A stretch of 64,000 nucleotides of DNA from Bedellia somnulentella (GCA_963576735.1 OY755196.1:7731912-7795911), one strand, 5' to 3'; positions 30,901 through 43,086 are shown, counted from the stretch's first letter. Program-made: numbers and translations. The notes: a model not told the origin generated them from the sequence alone.

Positions 30901-31070
30901 TATGTCTTGTTTTTGTGTTTTGGTACTAGGCAGTATGATAAACTACTATCCTTTCATTTGCTGCCGATCTCATGCTTTCGTAAATAATACACTTAATACC
31001 TTCACAAGTTTGAAGCTATATTTTTAATACGCATTTCCTCATTTCACTCATCAATTTAAATATATAATTA

Positions 31071-31319
31071 CATACATACATACATATACTCACGGCTATT
31101 TTTCCCTAAAAGGGGTAACCAGAGCTAAGGAATTATAAATTCCTCAGCCACTTTTGGAAAATTGAGTGGGGAAAAGATGGTAAAGTAAAGGTTGTTGGTG
31201 ATGGGTCTCCAACCGCATCGCCCAAAAATCCCTTAAAAGCCCCAATACCGTTAGTCGCCTCTTACGACACCCGTGGGTAGAAAGGAGTAGCGACATTCTA
31301 AGCCGGCACTAAACGGTAA
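31071..31319 (-). mobile_element. SINE-A, full length, 13-bp TSD
   Basis: AAATATATAATTA occurs at 31058-31070 and 31320-31332 and defines the element as about 249 bp, from CATACATACATACATATACTCACGG to GCCGGCACTAAACGGT. The sense 5' half is A2 and the 3' half A1, a mosaic. Confidence 0.92.
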
Positions 31320-31446
31320 AAATATATAATTAAACCTTTATAATGTATTTATCTAAATTGTATCATACAATATTTTTATCAAATAGTTTTAGTTTTAAAA
31401 CATATACCGGGTTTTTAATATCTGAGTTTCGATTAAGGTCTATTTT

Positions 31447-31497
31447 CAAATACCTCTATTTAAATATTATCAATGTACCTCTATTTAAATATTAAAT
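31447..31497. repeat. Short tandem duplication
   Basis: TACCTCTATTTAAATATTA occurs twice in a row, about 25 bp apart. Confidence 0.6.
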
Positions 31498-31519
31498 ATG
31501 AGCGGTATTTTTAAGTGCT

Positions 31520-31738
31520 ACATACATATATTTACGGCCCAAAATCCCAACAAGGGGTAGCCAGAGCTACAGAGCTAGAAACTCCTCAGCAACATTTGGA
31601 AGTTGGTAGGGAACAAGATGGTAGAAATAAAGTATCGTTGGTGATGGGTCTCCAACTTCAACACTCAAAAACCACCTAAAAAGCCCCATACCCTTAGTCG
31701 CCTCTTACAACACTCGTGGGCACAAAGGGGTAGTGACA
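31520..31738 (-). mobile_element. SINE-A, 5' tip missing (A3)
   Basis: It runs from CATACATATATTTACGGCCC to AAAGGGGTAGTGACA, with ACATTTGGAAGTTGGTAGGG. Confidence 0.88.
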
Positions 31739-31847
31739 AAGTACTGAAGATAAAGTAGTTTTTTGCCTATTAAAAAGTGGAATTATGTTTACTTATATCC
31801 TTTTCGTTAATCAGTTAGTAAAATATCTCTTTGTTTGTGCAATCAGC

Positions 31848-32098
31848 TTGTAACAGAACAAAAACTAAACAAAACGGTTGCAAAATCGTATCTTAAACTA
31901 ATAGAAACCACGTGTTGAATAAACTTCTAAACTATTAACTGTTTCACGAAACTATAAAACTTTAGCTTCACGACAAATGTTTATTTTGCTCGCTACGTAC
32001 TTCGAAGGGAGTTTGGGAAAGCAAACATTTAGCACAGCGCTATAGACGTAGTTTATTTGTTTGCAGATTTTTGTATTACATTCGACTTAGCAAGAATT
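31848..32098. repeat. Direct duplication, left copy
   Basis: AAAACTTTAGCTTCACGAC and GCTACGTACTTCGAAGGGAG are shared with 32868-33106. The match is about 85% over 240 bp and continues for about 20 bp beyond the next SINE-A. Confidence 0.8.
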
Positions 32099-32346
32099 CA
32101 CATACATAAATATACTCACAGCTGTAAATCCCTAGAAGGGGTAGCCAGAGCTAAGGAATTAGAAATTCCTCAGCCACTTTTGGAAATATGAATGGGGAAA
32201 AGATGGTAAAAATAAAGGTTGTTGGTGATGGGTCTCCAACCGCATGGCCCAAAAATCCCTTAAAGGCCCCAACACCGTTAGTCGCCTTTTACGTACACGC
32301 ACCGGCAGAAATGGGGTAGTGTTATTCTAAGCCGACACTACACAGC
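32099..32346 (-). mobile_element. SINE-A, full length (A1)
   Basis: It is flanked by AATTCAC on both sides (about 32094 and 32350). The duplicate at 33.1 kb lacks the insertion. Confidence 0.9.
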
Positions 32347-32397
32347 AGCAATTCACCTCGGGGAAAAAGGGCGCCAATAGAAGAATGTTTGCATATT

Positions 32398-32610
32398 ATA
32401 GTGCCGGCTTAGAATGTCACTACCCCTTTCTACCTAAGTGTGTCGTAAGAGGCGACTAAGGGTATGGGGCTTTTTTAAGTAGTTTGCAATACGGTTGGAG
32501 ACCCATTACCAATGATACTTTATTTCTACTATCTTGTCTCCTATCAAATCCAAATGTGGCTGAGGAGTTTCTAGCTCTGGTTGCCCTCTTTTGGCCGTGA
32601 GTATATATAC
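32398..32610 (+). mobile_element. SINE-A (A3)
   Basis: TAGTGCCGGCTTAGAATGTC to GGCCGTGAGTATATATAC, with small internal losses. Confidence 0.88.
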
Positions 32611-32689
32611 CTTTCTTTACAAATTAGTTACGTAACTGAAAAGTACGTTAGTTTTAAGTAAGCTTAATAGATTATTTTGTTTTTTTGGC

Positions 32690-32872
32690 CTTGTTTTGTG
32701 CATCTACCCAAATGATTAATTTATCGATGTCACCTTCCAAAGGTTGTCTGGAAGAGATCGCTTTTAGCGATAAGACCGCCAATTGTACCTCATTGTAAAC
32801 TGTTTGATCATAATATTATTTTTGTAAATTTTTGTTTGATGTGCAATAAAGAGTTATTCTATTCTATTCTAA
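32690..32872 (+). mobile_element. CR1-like LINE 3' UTR
   Basis: GGTTGTCTGGAAGAGATCGC and CGATAAGACCGCC lead to GCAATAAAGAGTTATTCTATTCTATTCT. I recall this as the 3' end of a very common lepidopteran CR1/Jockey-type LINE. The coding part is truncated away. Confidence 0.75.
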
Positions 32873-33106
32873 AAACAAAACGACTGCAAAATCTTATCTA
32901 AATCAAATAGAAACCACTTGTTATATAAACTTCAAAACTATTAACAGTTTCTCGAAGCTATAAAACTTTAGCTTCACGACAAATGTTTATTTTGCTTGCT
33001 ACGTACTTCGAAGGGAGTTTGAAATAGCAAACAATAGCAATACAGCGCTACAGACGTAGTTGATTTGTTTGCTGAAATTAGTATTAAATTTGACTTAGCG
33101 ACAATT
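32868..33106. repeat. Direct duplication, right copy
   Basis: It is the partner of 31848-32098 and starts right after the LINE tail. Confidence 0.8.
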
Positions 33107-33390
33107 TGCTTAGGGGAGCTAATGGCGTTAGTATAAGGATGTATAACTTATATTTGACTCTTATAAACTAGGACTTCAATGCAAATGCGATTGAAATTAA
33201 TTGAGCTGAGCGAGTTTGGTAAATATCAGTCTTCTTACTATCTGAGCAGTCGGTCTTAAGCTTTAAGCAGCGCTCTAATTAAGAAACCATTATTTTTTTC
33301 TATTGTATTCAATCGGGAAAAGATTTTCTGTGATAATTCCTCAATAGTATTAACATACTAAAAATGCGACATGGGACCTCTTACGACACT

Positions 33391-33507
33391 TACACCCGAT
33401 TTCTGAATTGAGTATTCCAGCTGAAAACAACTTAAGTATCGTTCTGTCGCATTGAAATCTTAACAACTGAATGACACAAAACTTGACTACTCAGAAACCG
33501 GGCGTTA
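33391..33507. mobile_element. MITE with TACRCCCGRTTTCTGA-type ends
   Basis: TACACCCGATTTCTGA on the left and TCAGAAACCGGGCGTTA on the right are inverted copies. The element is 117 bp and codes for nothing. A related end lies at 22519. Confidence 0.65.
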
Positions 33508-34501
33508 GAAATGTCCACTTGATCACTGTGTCAAATTTGGTTGAAATCGGTCGAGCCGTCCCATAGGGGTTTGATCATATTAAGGGCCTCCCTCGAAAAT
33601 TTCACTGATTTTGGTAGTTTTCAAACTCAATGAAATCTGCTCAATGAAACAATCACACTCTAAATAAAATATATGTTCAAGTTCAATATCTTTTCTTCAA
33701 TAATGACGGTTCTCATTCGTTTTCAATAATAATCGACTAAGAAAAAAAATAATTTGTGGGGGGCTTTTTTATCGTAAAGTCTGATATTGCTGTCAGAATA
33801 CTGCATATATGTTATCGATTACGTAATATTTGCGTAGACAACTGAGTAGTCTATCATCGGTATGAATAATTTTTAGTCTTTTCATCCTAATTATGGAGTT
33901 ATAAAGCATTTTCCCTAAATTTCAATGTCAATCTGGAGCGGGTCCCTGTGCGGAGAACGGGGCGGCAGATGGCTGTTAGCCTTCATGCGCAGAGCTTGTG
34001 TCGAATTTTTCTGTTATAGAGCTGCTTGCCGCTTGCCGCGCTTTTTAGATAATTTATTTTGGTTGTGCGCAACATAGTCGCTTGTTTTGCTTTACATTAT
34101 AAGTTTGATAACAATCGTAGTACGAAATGGTCCAACGCATTAGGGGCCATACGCTGTTGATATGAATATGAGCGTGAGTTCAAATCTTCTGTCCGGAACA
34201 TGCTTTTTGTTTATTTCTTTCCTCGTAAAATTATTTTGTTTCGGTTATGATGATAAATGCATGATTAAAAATACTGCGAATAATTCTGTTTTGTGAATAC
34301 GCTCGTTTTATCCTAATGTTCTGTAAATCCAGCTGAAACAATTATTATCTTTTTACTTTCAATTTATGTGATGTTTTTACATCTTTTTTTAGTAAGATTA
34401 AAAGTATTGTTTACCTTATAATAACGTCGGAAAATTAAATAAAGGAAATAAACATGTGCAGAAAATCAAAAATTTCCAATTAAACAAAAAACTTTTGAAC
34501 A
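33508..34501. other. Nothing firmly recognised
   Basis: TTGGTTGAAATCGGTCGAGCC near 33538 resembles sequence common in lepidopteran repeats. No coding frame was found. Confidence 0.35.
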
Positions 34502-34663
34502 ACATACATACTCACGGCTATAAATCCCTAAAAGGGGTAGCCAGAGCTGAGAAATTAAAAAATCCTCAGTCACTTTTGGAAGTTGAGTAAGAAAAAGATG
34601 GTAGAATAAAAGGTTGTTGGTGATGGGTCTCCAACCGCATCGCCCAAAAATCCCTTAAAAAGC
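34502..34663 (-). mobile_element. SINE-A, 5'-truncated
   Basis: ACATACATACTCACGGC to CCCTTAAAAAGC. The sense 5' third is missing. Confidence 0.88.
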
Positions 34664-34754
34664 AAACCTCTAATTAAGTAAATAAACAAATACAAAAGAC
34701 GCATATTTATAGTCTCCTTCTAACAAGAAATTATAACCAAGTATATATTTTTGA

Positions 34755-35240
34755 ATTATTATTATTTATTTATTTATTAAGGAGAAAAAACGGAAATGCA
34801 AAAAGAATATAGAATAACAACATATAGAACATAAGTAAATAAATTTTGGTATCTCCTCAACTTTTCTCACAGATAGATAGCAAAAACAATCAATACAAAA
34901 AAGTTATCAATACAGAAAAACAGAAATAAAATATGAAAAATGATAACAACCACAACGAACATAAATAGACAGAAGTAAATACACAACATTCTTAAGATAA
35001 TTTTAAACAATAATTGTAATAATTAATAACATACACACACATTAAAGACTTTTTAAAATAAGTAAGAACATTTTCTTGCAGCGCTGCTTCGAAAAGCAGA
35101 ATAAGTCTACATCCGTGAAATAGATATTATATGTATCGCACATCCTGCACAAAGGAGCCCTCTTACCTACATTGGTCCTGCTGACCCCTAGGGCAAATAC
35201 ATGTTTATTCCTTGTAGCGTGACTCGGAACACGTTATGAA
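34755..35240 (-). mobile_element. Possible LINE 3' end
   Basis: On the minus strand, sequence like GCAGGATGTGCGATACATAT leads to an AT-rich end in TTATTTAATAA-type repeats, as in many LINE 3' UTRs. No frame is intact, so this is a weak call. Confidence 0.25.
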
Positions 35241-35252
35241 TTATATATTATT

Positions 35253-35319
35253 GCTGTGTAGTGTCGGCTTAGAATAGCACTATCCCATTTCTTCCGGTGG
35301 GTGTACATAAGAGGCGAGT
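35253..35319 (+). mobile_element. SINE-A 5'-end fragment
   Basis: GCTGTGTAGTGTCGGCTTAG to GTACATAAGAGGCGA. The 3' part is gone, which is unusual for this type of insertion. Confidence 0.8.
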
Positions 35320-35441
35320 GGTAGTATTTACTAAATGCTTTCTCCTGTTTTATAATTTATGCCGATTTTTTATTCAAGTGTGATTTTTGGACGTTGCGAT
35401 AATAGCACGTTACGTTATTTCTACTGCCATCCACGAACACT

Positions 35442-35475
35442 TTGTTGTGTCGGCTAAGAATAACATAATCCCCTT
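35442..35475 (+). mobile_element. SINE-A 5'-end remnant
   Basis: TTGTGTCGGCTAAGAATAAC and ATCCCCTTTTAC match the family start. Confidence 0.45.
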
Positions 35476-36849
35476 TTACTTGGTGTCACCTGAAACCCAC
35501 TATCACGAGTTTTCTTCTCGACATATCCCCTCCTATATTCCGAAGGTGTCATAAAAATAGTTTTGTGAAGTTATTTTAATTTCAATAATTATATTCATCC
35601 AAGCGAGACATTATTGTAATATCAATACGCACGTAGCGATTCTACAACGTAGTACGAGACTATTTCCGTAGATGGCGCTTAGTTTATGGTTATTTATAAT
35701 AGTTACTAGTGAGTCACTAGATGGCTTATTTTACGAGTTCTATTAAAGGTGAGGAAACGGCAGGGGGAAGCCCAAATGCCGTTTCAAGGTTCTCATCTTT
35801 TCGGGGGACGCCCTTAATAAAATTAATAAATAAATCAATGATTTAATTAAAATAGTTTAAAATTAAGTTATTGTAATTGCATTTTTTCTCTGTCTTACTA
35901 TTATTATGTCTATAATTTAAAAGCAGGTAGCCATTTAGCTAACTTCTAAACTAATGATTTGTCAGTATTTTATGGTTCAACTACAATGATTGAGTAAATT
36001 CTTTACACATTCGATAAATAAAAATAAGAACTAATTGCACTTAAAAGAAACTAAGCAAAACCTTTTTATATTTCAAGTAATATTTTACTTTTCCAAGCGC
36101 AACTAGAAACCGACGATATCCAAACGTTAGGTTGGCAGCTCTGTGAAATATACCACCTACTTGAAGGATTACCTTCTTGGATTCCGGAGCTTTGCAGGTT
36201 AGGCACATTGAGAAATGTAATTTATTGCTTTCCTCGATTTGAGCATTCCAGTAAAGGATTTTCGAATATCTGAGTACATTTTGATTTAAAACCAAGTACT
36301 TCTCTTAAACGGCGACTATTTTTTAGAACTACGCTTAGCAAATATATATTTTAAACACGCTAACATTAGCTGCACCTGTATAAATGCATGTATGTATATA
36401 TGTAACCGACTCCTTTAAACTCAACTGTAACCCACTTAGAATGGGCCGATTTAATTCAAAATTACAAAATTACACTAATTGAGAATCAGGAAAACTACCT
36501 ATAATAATTTCAGAGGTTCATCCCATTACCCTGATTAGATCATTAGCTTAAATAATTTCTAATGATTAACTACTAAAAAGTTCACAATAAATCAAATTTG
36601 ATCTAACTTAAAAATACGCTTTTAAATCACTTGGAACTGAAAAGTGAAAAATAGTTAACAATATAAGCTTAAAACCATGGAAATGCGTGGGGCGCTCTAT
36701 GCCATATTTATCGTCCATTTATTTCGGGTTGCTATTTTTATTAAATTGTATATTTCTTGATCTTTACAATGTTTGCAAATTAACAACAAAGGATAAACAT
36801 CAATTTTACTGCGTAATCTGGCAATGTGGCAGGTGTGTTAATACTTCTA
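35476..36849. other. Unassigned AT-rich DNA
   Basis: The open frames 36041-36295 (-) and 36687-36869 show no known domain. No repeat of this window was recognised. Confidence 0.4.
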
Positions 36850-37013
36850 AGTTATGCCTAGTCATGTGACATGTATTCGTACAAAGCGGCGTTCAGCCTA
36901 CTCTCTTTCGCGTATGCATTTGCCAGTCAAAGGTACCTACTTCCGATTCTGAACACCAATTGCTATAAACACACGTGACGTTAACTATCAGTATTTCTGC
37001 CATCCATTCACTA
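36850..37013 (+). mobile_element. SINE-C body fragment, diverged
   Basis: TAGTCATGTGACATGTATTCG and GATTCTGAACACCAATTG match the body. Confidence 0.65.
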
Positions 37014-37127
37014 GCAAAACGCGATATAATATAATCGTTGCAAACTCAGTCTAATGATTTAACTCAATATACATGCAATAAACAACGATTAATTTTAAAA
37101 TCCCGGGTAGGGCAATACAACAATTTA

Positions 37128-37405
37128 GCTTTTCTAAAGACATACGTGAAGTTAATTTAGCGAGCTTTAACGGCGAGGGAAAAAATCGTGACAACACAAG
37201 GCAAAGTTGTATTGGTTATGTGACAGTGAATTGGCACAAAACAGCAATAGGCCTGCCCCTTATCACGTGAATACACTGTCCAAGCGAAACGTGGGTTATC
37301 ATTACACCAGGTGACAATGTTACGTGACGTTTACAATTATTATTACCTCTGCCAACCTCTTCGGTGATATACGGCGTAAATGTTTGAGAGTTGTGTTTGA
37401 GTTTG
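37128..37405 (+). mobile_element. SINE-C body, 5'-truncated
   Basis: TTTTCTAAAGACATACGTG, ATAGGCCTGCCCCTTATCACG and CTGCCAACCTCTTCGG are followed by TTTGAGTTTGAG. Confidence 0.85.
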
Positions 37406-37902
37406 AGATACATGCAATAAACGACACAATCAAAGTAAAAGCTTTTGAAATAGGTCACACATTGTAAAGCTGTCAATTCATCATGAACCACGAAGTAGTG
37501 AGTATGTGATATATACATCGATTTATAGTCTGACCTCTTTTTAATGGATCTTAAAATTGAGTGAAGGAACATCTTCACAAATTACGAATTTAATTTTGAT
37601 ATGAAGAAGTCGTATAAACATTATTACCCATTTTACAAGCTGAGAGAATAATAAGAGTGCTAAAATCGACCCAAACTTTCGGTTAAATTTAAACAAAATG
37701 TTTACATTACACCGAAGTGTGTTCGTTGTGTAAAATGATTTAATACTCTGCAGTGTTGAGCTTCTTAGCTCACGATTAACGCTTAATGCAGCGCTGGCTA
37801 TTTCCATTTGAGAAAAAACCGCTGTATTTTTAGTAACTTTTTTGAACTGGTCTATTTACACCCGATATGTTTGCTTTCCGTTCCTTTTGTAATTACTTTC
37901 AA
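37406..37902. other. Nothing recognised
   Basis: The open frame 37541-37807 (-) has no known domain. Confidence 0.35.
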
Positions 37903-37972
37903 CTCAAACGTTCACGCCGTATATCTCCGAAAGGGTTGGCAGAAGTACTAATACTTTTGAACATCACAAAAA
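37903..37972 (-). mobile_element. SINE-C 3'-end fragment
   Basis: CTCAAACGTTCACGCCGTATATC and TACTAATACTTTTGAACATC match the antisense 3' end. Confidence 0.75.
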
Positions 37973-38010
37973 TCACATCACCGAACAATCACTTTAAAAG
38001 CCCCTTACTC

Positions 38011-38078
38011 ACCTGAGGAATTTCTTATTCCGAAGCTCTGGCTACCCCTGTTAGGGATTTATAGCCGTGAGTATATGA
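38011..38078 (+). mobile_element. SINE-A 3'-end fragment
   Basis: CCTGAGGAATTTCTTATTCC to AGCCGTGAGTATATG. Just upstream, CACTTTAAAAGCCCC is in the opposite orientation, so this may be a scrambled copy. Confidence 0.75.
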
Positions 38079-38527
38079 AAGTATTTATTAGTAATATAGT
38101 TTTTTCAAAATAAATAGACGGTTATTTAATCTTCACATTTTTTTATTTGTATTCTGTTTTGTATTTCAAAAATTTTGGAACAAAAGCGTAAAATAGCGCT
38201 TTTTCGTCGAAAATAATTTATACTCGTAATTCCGTAAATTTACGATCAGAAAACACCATACTGATTATGAATTTACGAGTGTATCTGGTTTGTTTATGAT
38301 ATGGAATGCTGTGTATTACCACTTTGCTGTTAACACCGACCGGATTAGATATTGGCCAATATATTAGTCAGTTATTGTTATGAAGAACAGACATTTTCCA
38401 TTTATTAATATAGATGAAAGACAACAAACATTGTACAATGCATAAATACTTATATTCAAGGCAATGGTATCCAAAAATGGGTTACCAAAGCTTTAGAATT
38501 AAAAATGATTACGTGATTGTATTTGTA

Positions 38528-38882
38528 ATCAAACTCAAACGTTCACGCCGTATATCCCTGAAGGTGTTGGCAGAGATACTAATAGGTACATCTGAACATC
38601 ACGTGACATTGTCACATAGTTGAATAGCCACGTTTTGCATGGACAGTGTACTCGCGTAATAGGGAGCACGCATATGCCCGGTTTATACGAATACACTGTA
38701 ACATGACTTAGTAGAATTTAGCCATGTGGGTTTCCTCGCGATGTTTTCCCTAACCGTTAGCTACCATGATAAATTAATCACACATATTTCTTTAGAAAAG
38801 ACAAATTGGTGTAGGTCCGACCCAGGATTTGCGCCCTGATCGTCTGCACGATAATCGGTGTTCTACCTACTGAGCTATCGCA
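38528..38882 (-). mobile_element. SINE-C, full length, 12-bp TSD
   Basis: ATTGTATTTGTA at 38516-38527 and 38883-38894 brackets a 355-bp copy. Its sense strand starts with the tRNA-like head (TGCGATAGCTCAGTAGG, box B region GGGCGCAAATCC). This is one of two copies that give the full family layout. Confidence 0.92.
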
Positions 38883-38894
38883 ATTGTATTTGTA

Positions 38895-39447
38895 GTAGAT
38901 GAATATCTTATTCATTTGGGATTAGGATCATCTTTTCTTTGAAAATTTTCTTTTATATTTATTTTATAACAGTATTTGAAAGCTTTTATGAATATTGAAA
39001 TACCCTTTACGTTGGAGTTTGTTGTAATTTATTTATAATAGCAAGTAAGAATATCGAAGTATCGACTTTTGTTCAAAGAATCTGGTGAATAATTTATTAT
39101 ATCTCTTCATTTTAAAATGTATAGGCTAGTTATCTGGAAGCTTACTCTTTCTATTTTTTTTTATTTTAAGTCAATAAAAACAAAATTTTCACATGACTTT
39201 TACAACATTAATTCACACCCTAGAGGATTGATCTTGAAAACAGTCCCTTAAAAGTGCTTACTCGCATTATTGACCCCTTGTATTTAATTTCAAACTTCAG
39301 TGTACAGAAATACTTAAACATATACAATCATTACCCCTTATAATTGTAAAGTTCATTTTGTCTTCTACACTCAAAAGAGGTTATTTTTAGTTTTGATTTA
39401 AAACATTAATCTTTATTTCTAGTCCTCCTAATCCAACGTACATTCGT
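38895..39447. other. Nothing recognised
   Basis: AT-rich, without frames or known repeats. Confidence 0.4.
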
Positions 39448-39750
39448 AATTATCTTCAATGAGGGAAGACCTTAACTATCGATCGCCCCTTTTTATGATC
39501 CAGGTAAAATTCTTCGGCTTGGTCTACATTCACCCTTATTTTCAAGCATGCTCTTTTAATGTTCACACTTAGCACGCCAGCCATTTTAAGCACATTCTCT
39601 GTTTGATTTAAATGTGTCCTCTGTGGTCATCCTCTGCTGACATTACTATCCATATTGGCTCCATAAATCTCTGTCACAAATTTACAATCAGCCATCCTTT
39701 CTACGTGCACTAACCATCTTAAAATTCCTTTTTTATCGTTTCTACAATAC
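39448..39750 (-). mobile_element. LINE-B 3' region, tail lost
   Basis: CTATCGATCGCCCC, AAGCATGCTCTTTTAATG, ATTTAAATGTGTCCTCTGTGG and CCATATTGGCTCC keep the antisense order over 300 bp. Confidence 0.8.
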
Positions 39751-40156
39751 CATCTTTCCTAACTTATCTTTCATATATATTTGAATAATTCTAATAAAAT
39801 GGAAAAAATAATAATTCTATTCTATAAAAATGTAAAATAACGTGCAAAAAATAATAATTCTATTCTTTTAAACTTTTTAAGTGTAACTACCCAATGTTAG
39901 CTTACAAATGAATCCATCGTTCCGGATTTTGTTCCGACGTTATCAATAAATTGTTTTTCCTACATCCAAAGCTAACCTTCGTCTAAATGACATTATCTTT
40001 ATCCAAAAAGTTAGTCAGTTATCGTTAAAATAGATAGCGTAGAACAAATTCTTTTTGTAGTATTCGAAATGTAACTGTAAAAATATTTAAGGTACAACGG
40101 TGTTTTGAGGATTCTTAAGGAAAAAAATAGCATTAGATTGTGTTATATATAAATGA

Positions 40157-40582
40157 CTAGCTGACCCGACGGACTTCGTACTGTCAAACTTGCTTAAAAC
40201 CAAGCTTAAGGCGTTTTTTCCGGTACTCTTAGATCAATCAGGCGTGAATATTTTATTAGTTATATTTTTCCGGGATAAAAAGTATCCTATGTTATAATTT
40301 GGGTTAATATCTAGCACTCTGCCAAATTCCATAAAAAAATATACATTGTGTACTGAATAAAAGAGCATATATGAACAGACTGATGGATGTAAAAGAAGCT
40401 AGAGAGGTTTGTCAGGATCCTACGAAGTGGCGATGGATATTCTCTGCCTACTCCAATGGGAACTAATGGCGTGAGTATATGTATGTATGTATGTATGTAC
40501 ATAATGTACTTGAGGAGTCTTTTTGCCTCAAACCCACAAACATGCAAACATTCAAACTTTCACATTTATAATATTAATAGGA
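40157..40582 (-). mobile_element. Helitron-like repeat interrupted by LINE-B
   Basis: CTAGCTGACCCGACGGACTT at the left matches 22176. TTTTTCCGGGATAAAAAGTATCC follows, and TTTATAATATTAATAGGATAG closes it at the right. A LINE-B 3' end sits at 40349-40499. Confidence 0.5.
40349..40499 (+). mobile_element. LINE-B 3' end
   Basis: It runs from NKRAYMNRLMDVKEARE-type coding to GGCGTGAGTATATGTATGTATG. Confidence 0.85.
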
Positions 40583-40717
40583 TAGTGAGGAACCCTTCGT
40601 CGGGACTTAAGTGTTTACTGAACCGCCGATTAAAATAAATTTTTAATAGCGCTCACTCAAGTGACATATTGGAAATATAATCCTATGACAGAACATTTGT
40701 ACATCTTCCTTTCATCA

Positions 40718-40775
40718 ATGCAGTATCTCTGTAGTACTTCGCTACCCTTTCAGGGATATGCGGTGAAAGTTGTTA
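40718..40775 (+). mobile_element. SINE-C 3'-end remnant
   Basis: CTTCGCTACCCTTTCAGGGATATGCGG resembles the sense 3' end. Confidence 0.45.
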
Positions 40776-40841
40776 GTTGATGTGTAAATTTTTTGATCTT
40801 TTATTTCACCACCATTTTGCTAAAGAACTACATAAAAAGTT

Positions 40842-40994
40842 TGCTGTTTAGTGTTGGCTTAGAATAGAACTACCCCATTTCTACACGTGGGTGTTTGGAC
40901 GATGTGGTTGGAGACCCAACCTCAAGTTCCGAAAGTGGCTAACGATTTTTTTACTTTAAAGATCTGGCTACCTCTTTGAGGGATCTATATGTAT
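40842..40994 (+). mobile_element. SINE-A, internally deleted
   Basis: GCTGTTTAGTGTTGGCTTAG, GATGTGGTTGGAGACCC and TCTGGCTACCTC. The tail is eroded. Confidence 0.75.
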
Positions 40995-42070
40995 TTACTT
41001 AACTACATATAAAGTTGAATTGTTTAATAGTCTAATCATATTTTATTTTTTTTACCTTTTTTTTTATTTTGACCCGTTGAGACAGCTGTAAAAAGTACTA
41101 TTGTACAAAGCTTACAGCCTAATTGTTTCCTAACGGCTGTTCCATACACAATACAACCCTTTTTAAGAGTCTTAATCAAGACAAAAGAGATGTGTAGGCC
41201 GTATTTCGTTCAAGGTTATCACTATAATACAATAGTTACTTTTTGACCAGTTAATGTTTTGTAAATTGATAAACTCGTGTTACACTAAAGCGCTATACAC
41301 AACCCGCCGGGCCGCTCAAAATGTCAGCAACTTTTTGTTAACGGTTTAGTTTTCATGCATAGGTTAGACATAATTCTTTCCGTACAGGGGCCCAATTCTA
41401 CACAACCATCTTTTCTGTATGTCGGTCTTAGGTGTATCAAAACTGTGGTTTTGGCATTCTCGAAGCAAAATTGACAAATGTCATTTGTGTCACTGTCACA
41501 ATAGTGAGACAGCTAAGATCGTATTTGCTATTCTACAAGGCCATTTTACGTCACTTTTTGACACATTGACGTATTTGGTATTCTGCAAATTAACGATTTT
41601 TTTCAGCGTTATGATGATTGAACGAATGATTCACCAAATCGGTATTCTAAGCGTTTTTAAGAGTTCTTTTGACAGCTGTCTGAAGCTACAATCCACCATA
41701 ATGCTACAGTTTTTCTCCTAAAAAACAACAGTAGCTTTTTGTGTATTGTTTCATAAATTCGAAAATTTTTTTTTTGTGGAAAATGATTATGAATATTTAT
41801 TTGAATGTATTTACACATATTTTATTGGATTTTATTTACATTTTACTGAAAATTTAAAGATCCCGATAAAATATGCGTTTTTTATGACAATATTTTTTCT
41901 GATAAAAATATCTTATTCAAAGTTCGAATATATTTCAAATGTATCGAAGTAGATTTCGTTTCAATGTGGCTCAATGAAAATCGATATGATAAATGCAGTT
42001 ACACTTATTCAAGAAAACGTTAACTCATTATGAGGTCCCAGTCAAAGTAGATATAAGATAAATATGTTTT
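40995..42070. other. Unassigned; possible MITE sequence
   Basis: GGGGCCCAATTCTA (41387-41400) and ACAACCCGCCGG (41299-41310) recur inverted near 46457-46486. TATTTGCTATTCTACAAGG and ATTTGGTATTCTGCAAAT are loose internal repeats. The open frames 41419-41721 and 41746-41952 have no known domain. Confidence 0.35.
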
Positions 42071-42330
42071 TAAATTATCATGGTTCTTAACGGTGAGGGA
42101 AAACATCGTGAGGAAACCCACATGGCTGAGTTGTACTTAGTCATGTGACAGTGTATTCGTACAAAACGGCGATAGGCCTGCCCCCTATCACGTTAGTAAA
42201 CTGTCTAAGCAAAACGCGGGTACCTTCTCTGGAAACTAGATGACGCTTGCCATGTGAGTTCAGAAGTATTGGTACCTCTGCTAACCCCTTCGGGGATAAA
42301 CGGCGTGAACGTTTATGTTATGTTTATGTT
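42071..42330 (+). mobile_element. SINE-C body with TTATG-type tail, 5'-truncated
   Basis: ATTATCATGGTTCTTAACGG to GGCGTGAACGTTTATGTTATG. Confidence 0.88.
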
Positions 42331-42344
42331 TTTATAGCAAAACA

Positions 42345-42560
42345 GCAGAATAACACTACCCCATTCCTACCGGTGGGTGGTCATAATAATAGGAGTGTAT
42401 GGGTTACCCTTAGTGATTTCGCGTGGGCTTTCTAGTGATTTTTGGTCGATATGGTTAGAGAGCCCGGCACCAACAATTATTTATTAATACCATCTTTTCA
42501 CCACTCAACTTCCAAAAGTGACTCAGGAATTTCTCATTCCAAAGCCTTTAAGGCATTTAC
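42345..42560 (+). mobile_element. SINE-A (A4), tail lost
   Basis: AGAATAACACTACCCCATTCC to CTCATTCCAAAGCC. A short inverted ACAGACCTAAG...CTAGGTCTGT follows at 42571-42608. Confidence 0.75.
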
Positions 42561-42834
42561 AGTAGTACAGACCTAAGCAGAGGTTCCCAAACTAGGCTAG
42601 GTCTGTATTATGGGAAACCAGTTTATATGTATGATATTTCGTGTGATGATATATAGCCTACGTTACTTTTGAATAATTCCAACGTTTAATTTAAAAAAAT
42701 ATTTTTTATATCGGTTGAGCTATTGGGGAATTAGGAACCTATACATACAAACAAATATCTCTCCTTTTGGAAATTTGATATTATAGACAAGAGATTTTGA
42801 GATGATTGGCTGATAAGTGTAGAGTCGGATATAT

Positions 42835-43086
42835 ATACATACATACATACATATACTCACGGCTATAAATCCCTAGAAGGGGTAGCCAGAGCTAAGGAAT
42901 TGGAAATTCCTAAGCCACTTTTGGAAAGTTGAGTGGGGAAAAGATGGTGAGATAAAGGTTGCTGGTGATGGGTTTCCGAATACATCGCCCAAAAATCTCT
43001 TAAAAGCCCCAATACAGTTAGTCGCCTCTTACGTACACCCATCGGAAGAAATGGGTAAGTGCTATTCTAAGCCAACACTACACAGC
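42835..43086 (-). mobile_element. SINE-A, full length (A1)
   Basis: From ATACATACATACATACATATACTCACGG to GCCAACACTACACAGC. Confidence 0.9.

Noticed and set aside
36041..36295. 84-codon minus-strand frame
   Set aside because: It has no domain and no neighbouring coding signal; chance length in AT-rich DNA.
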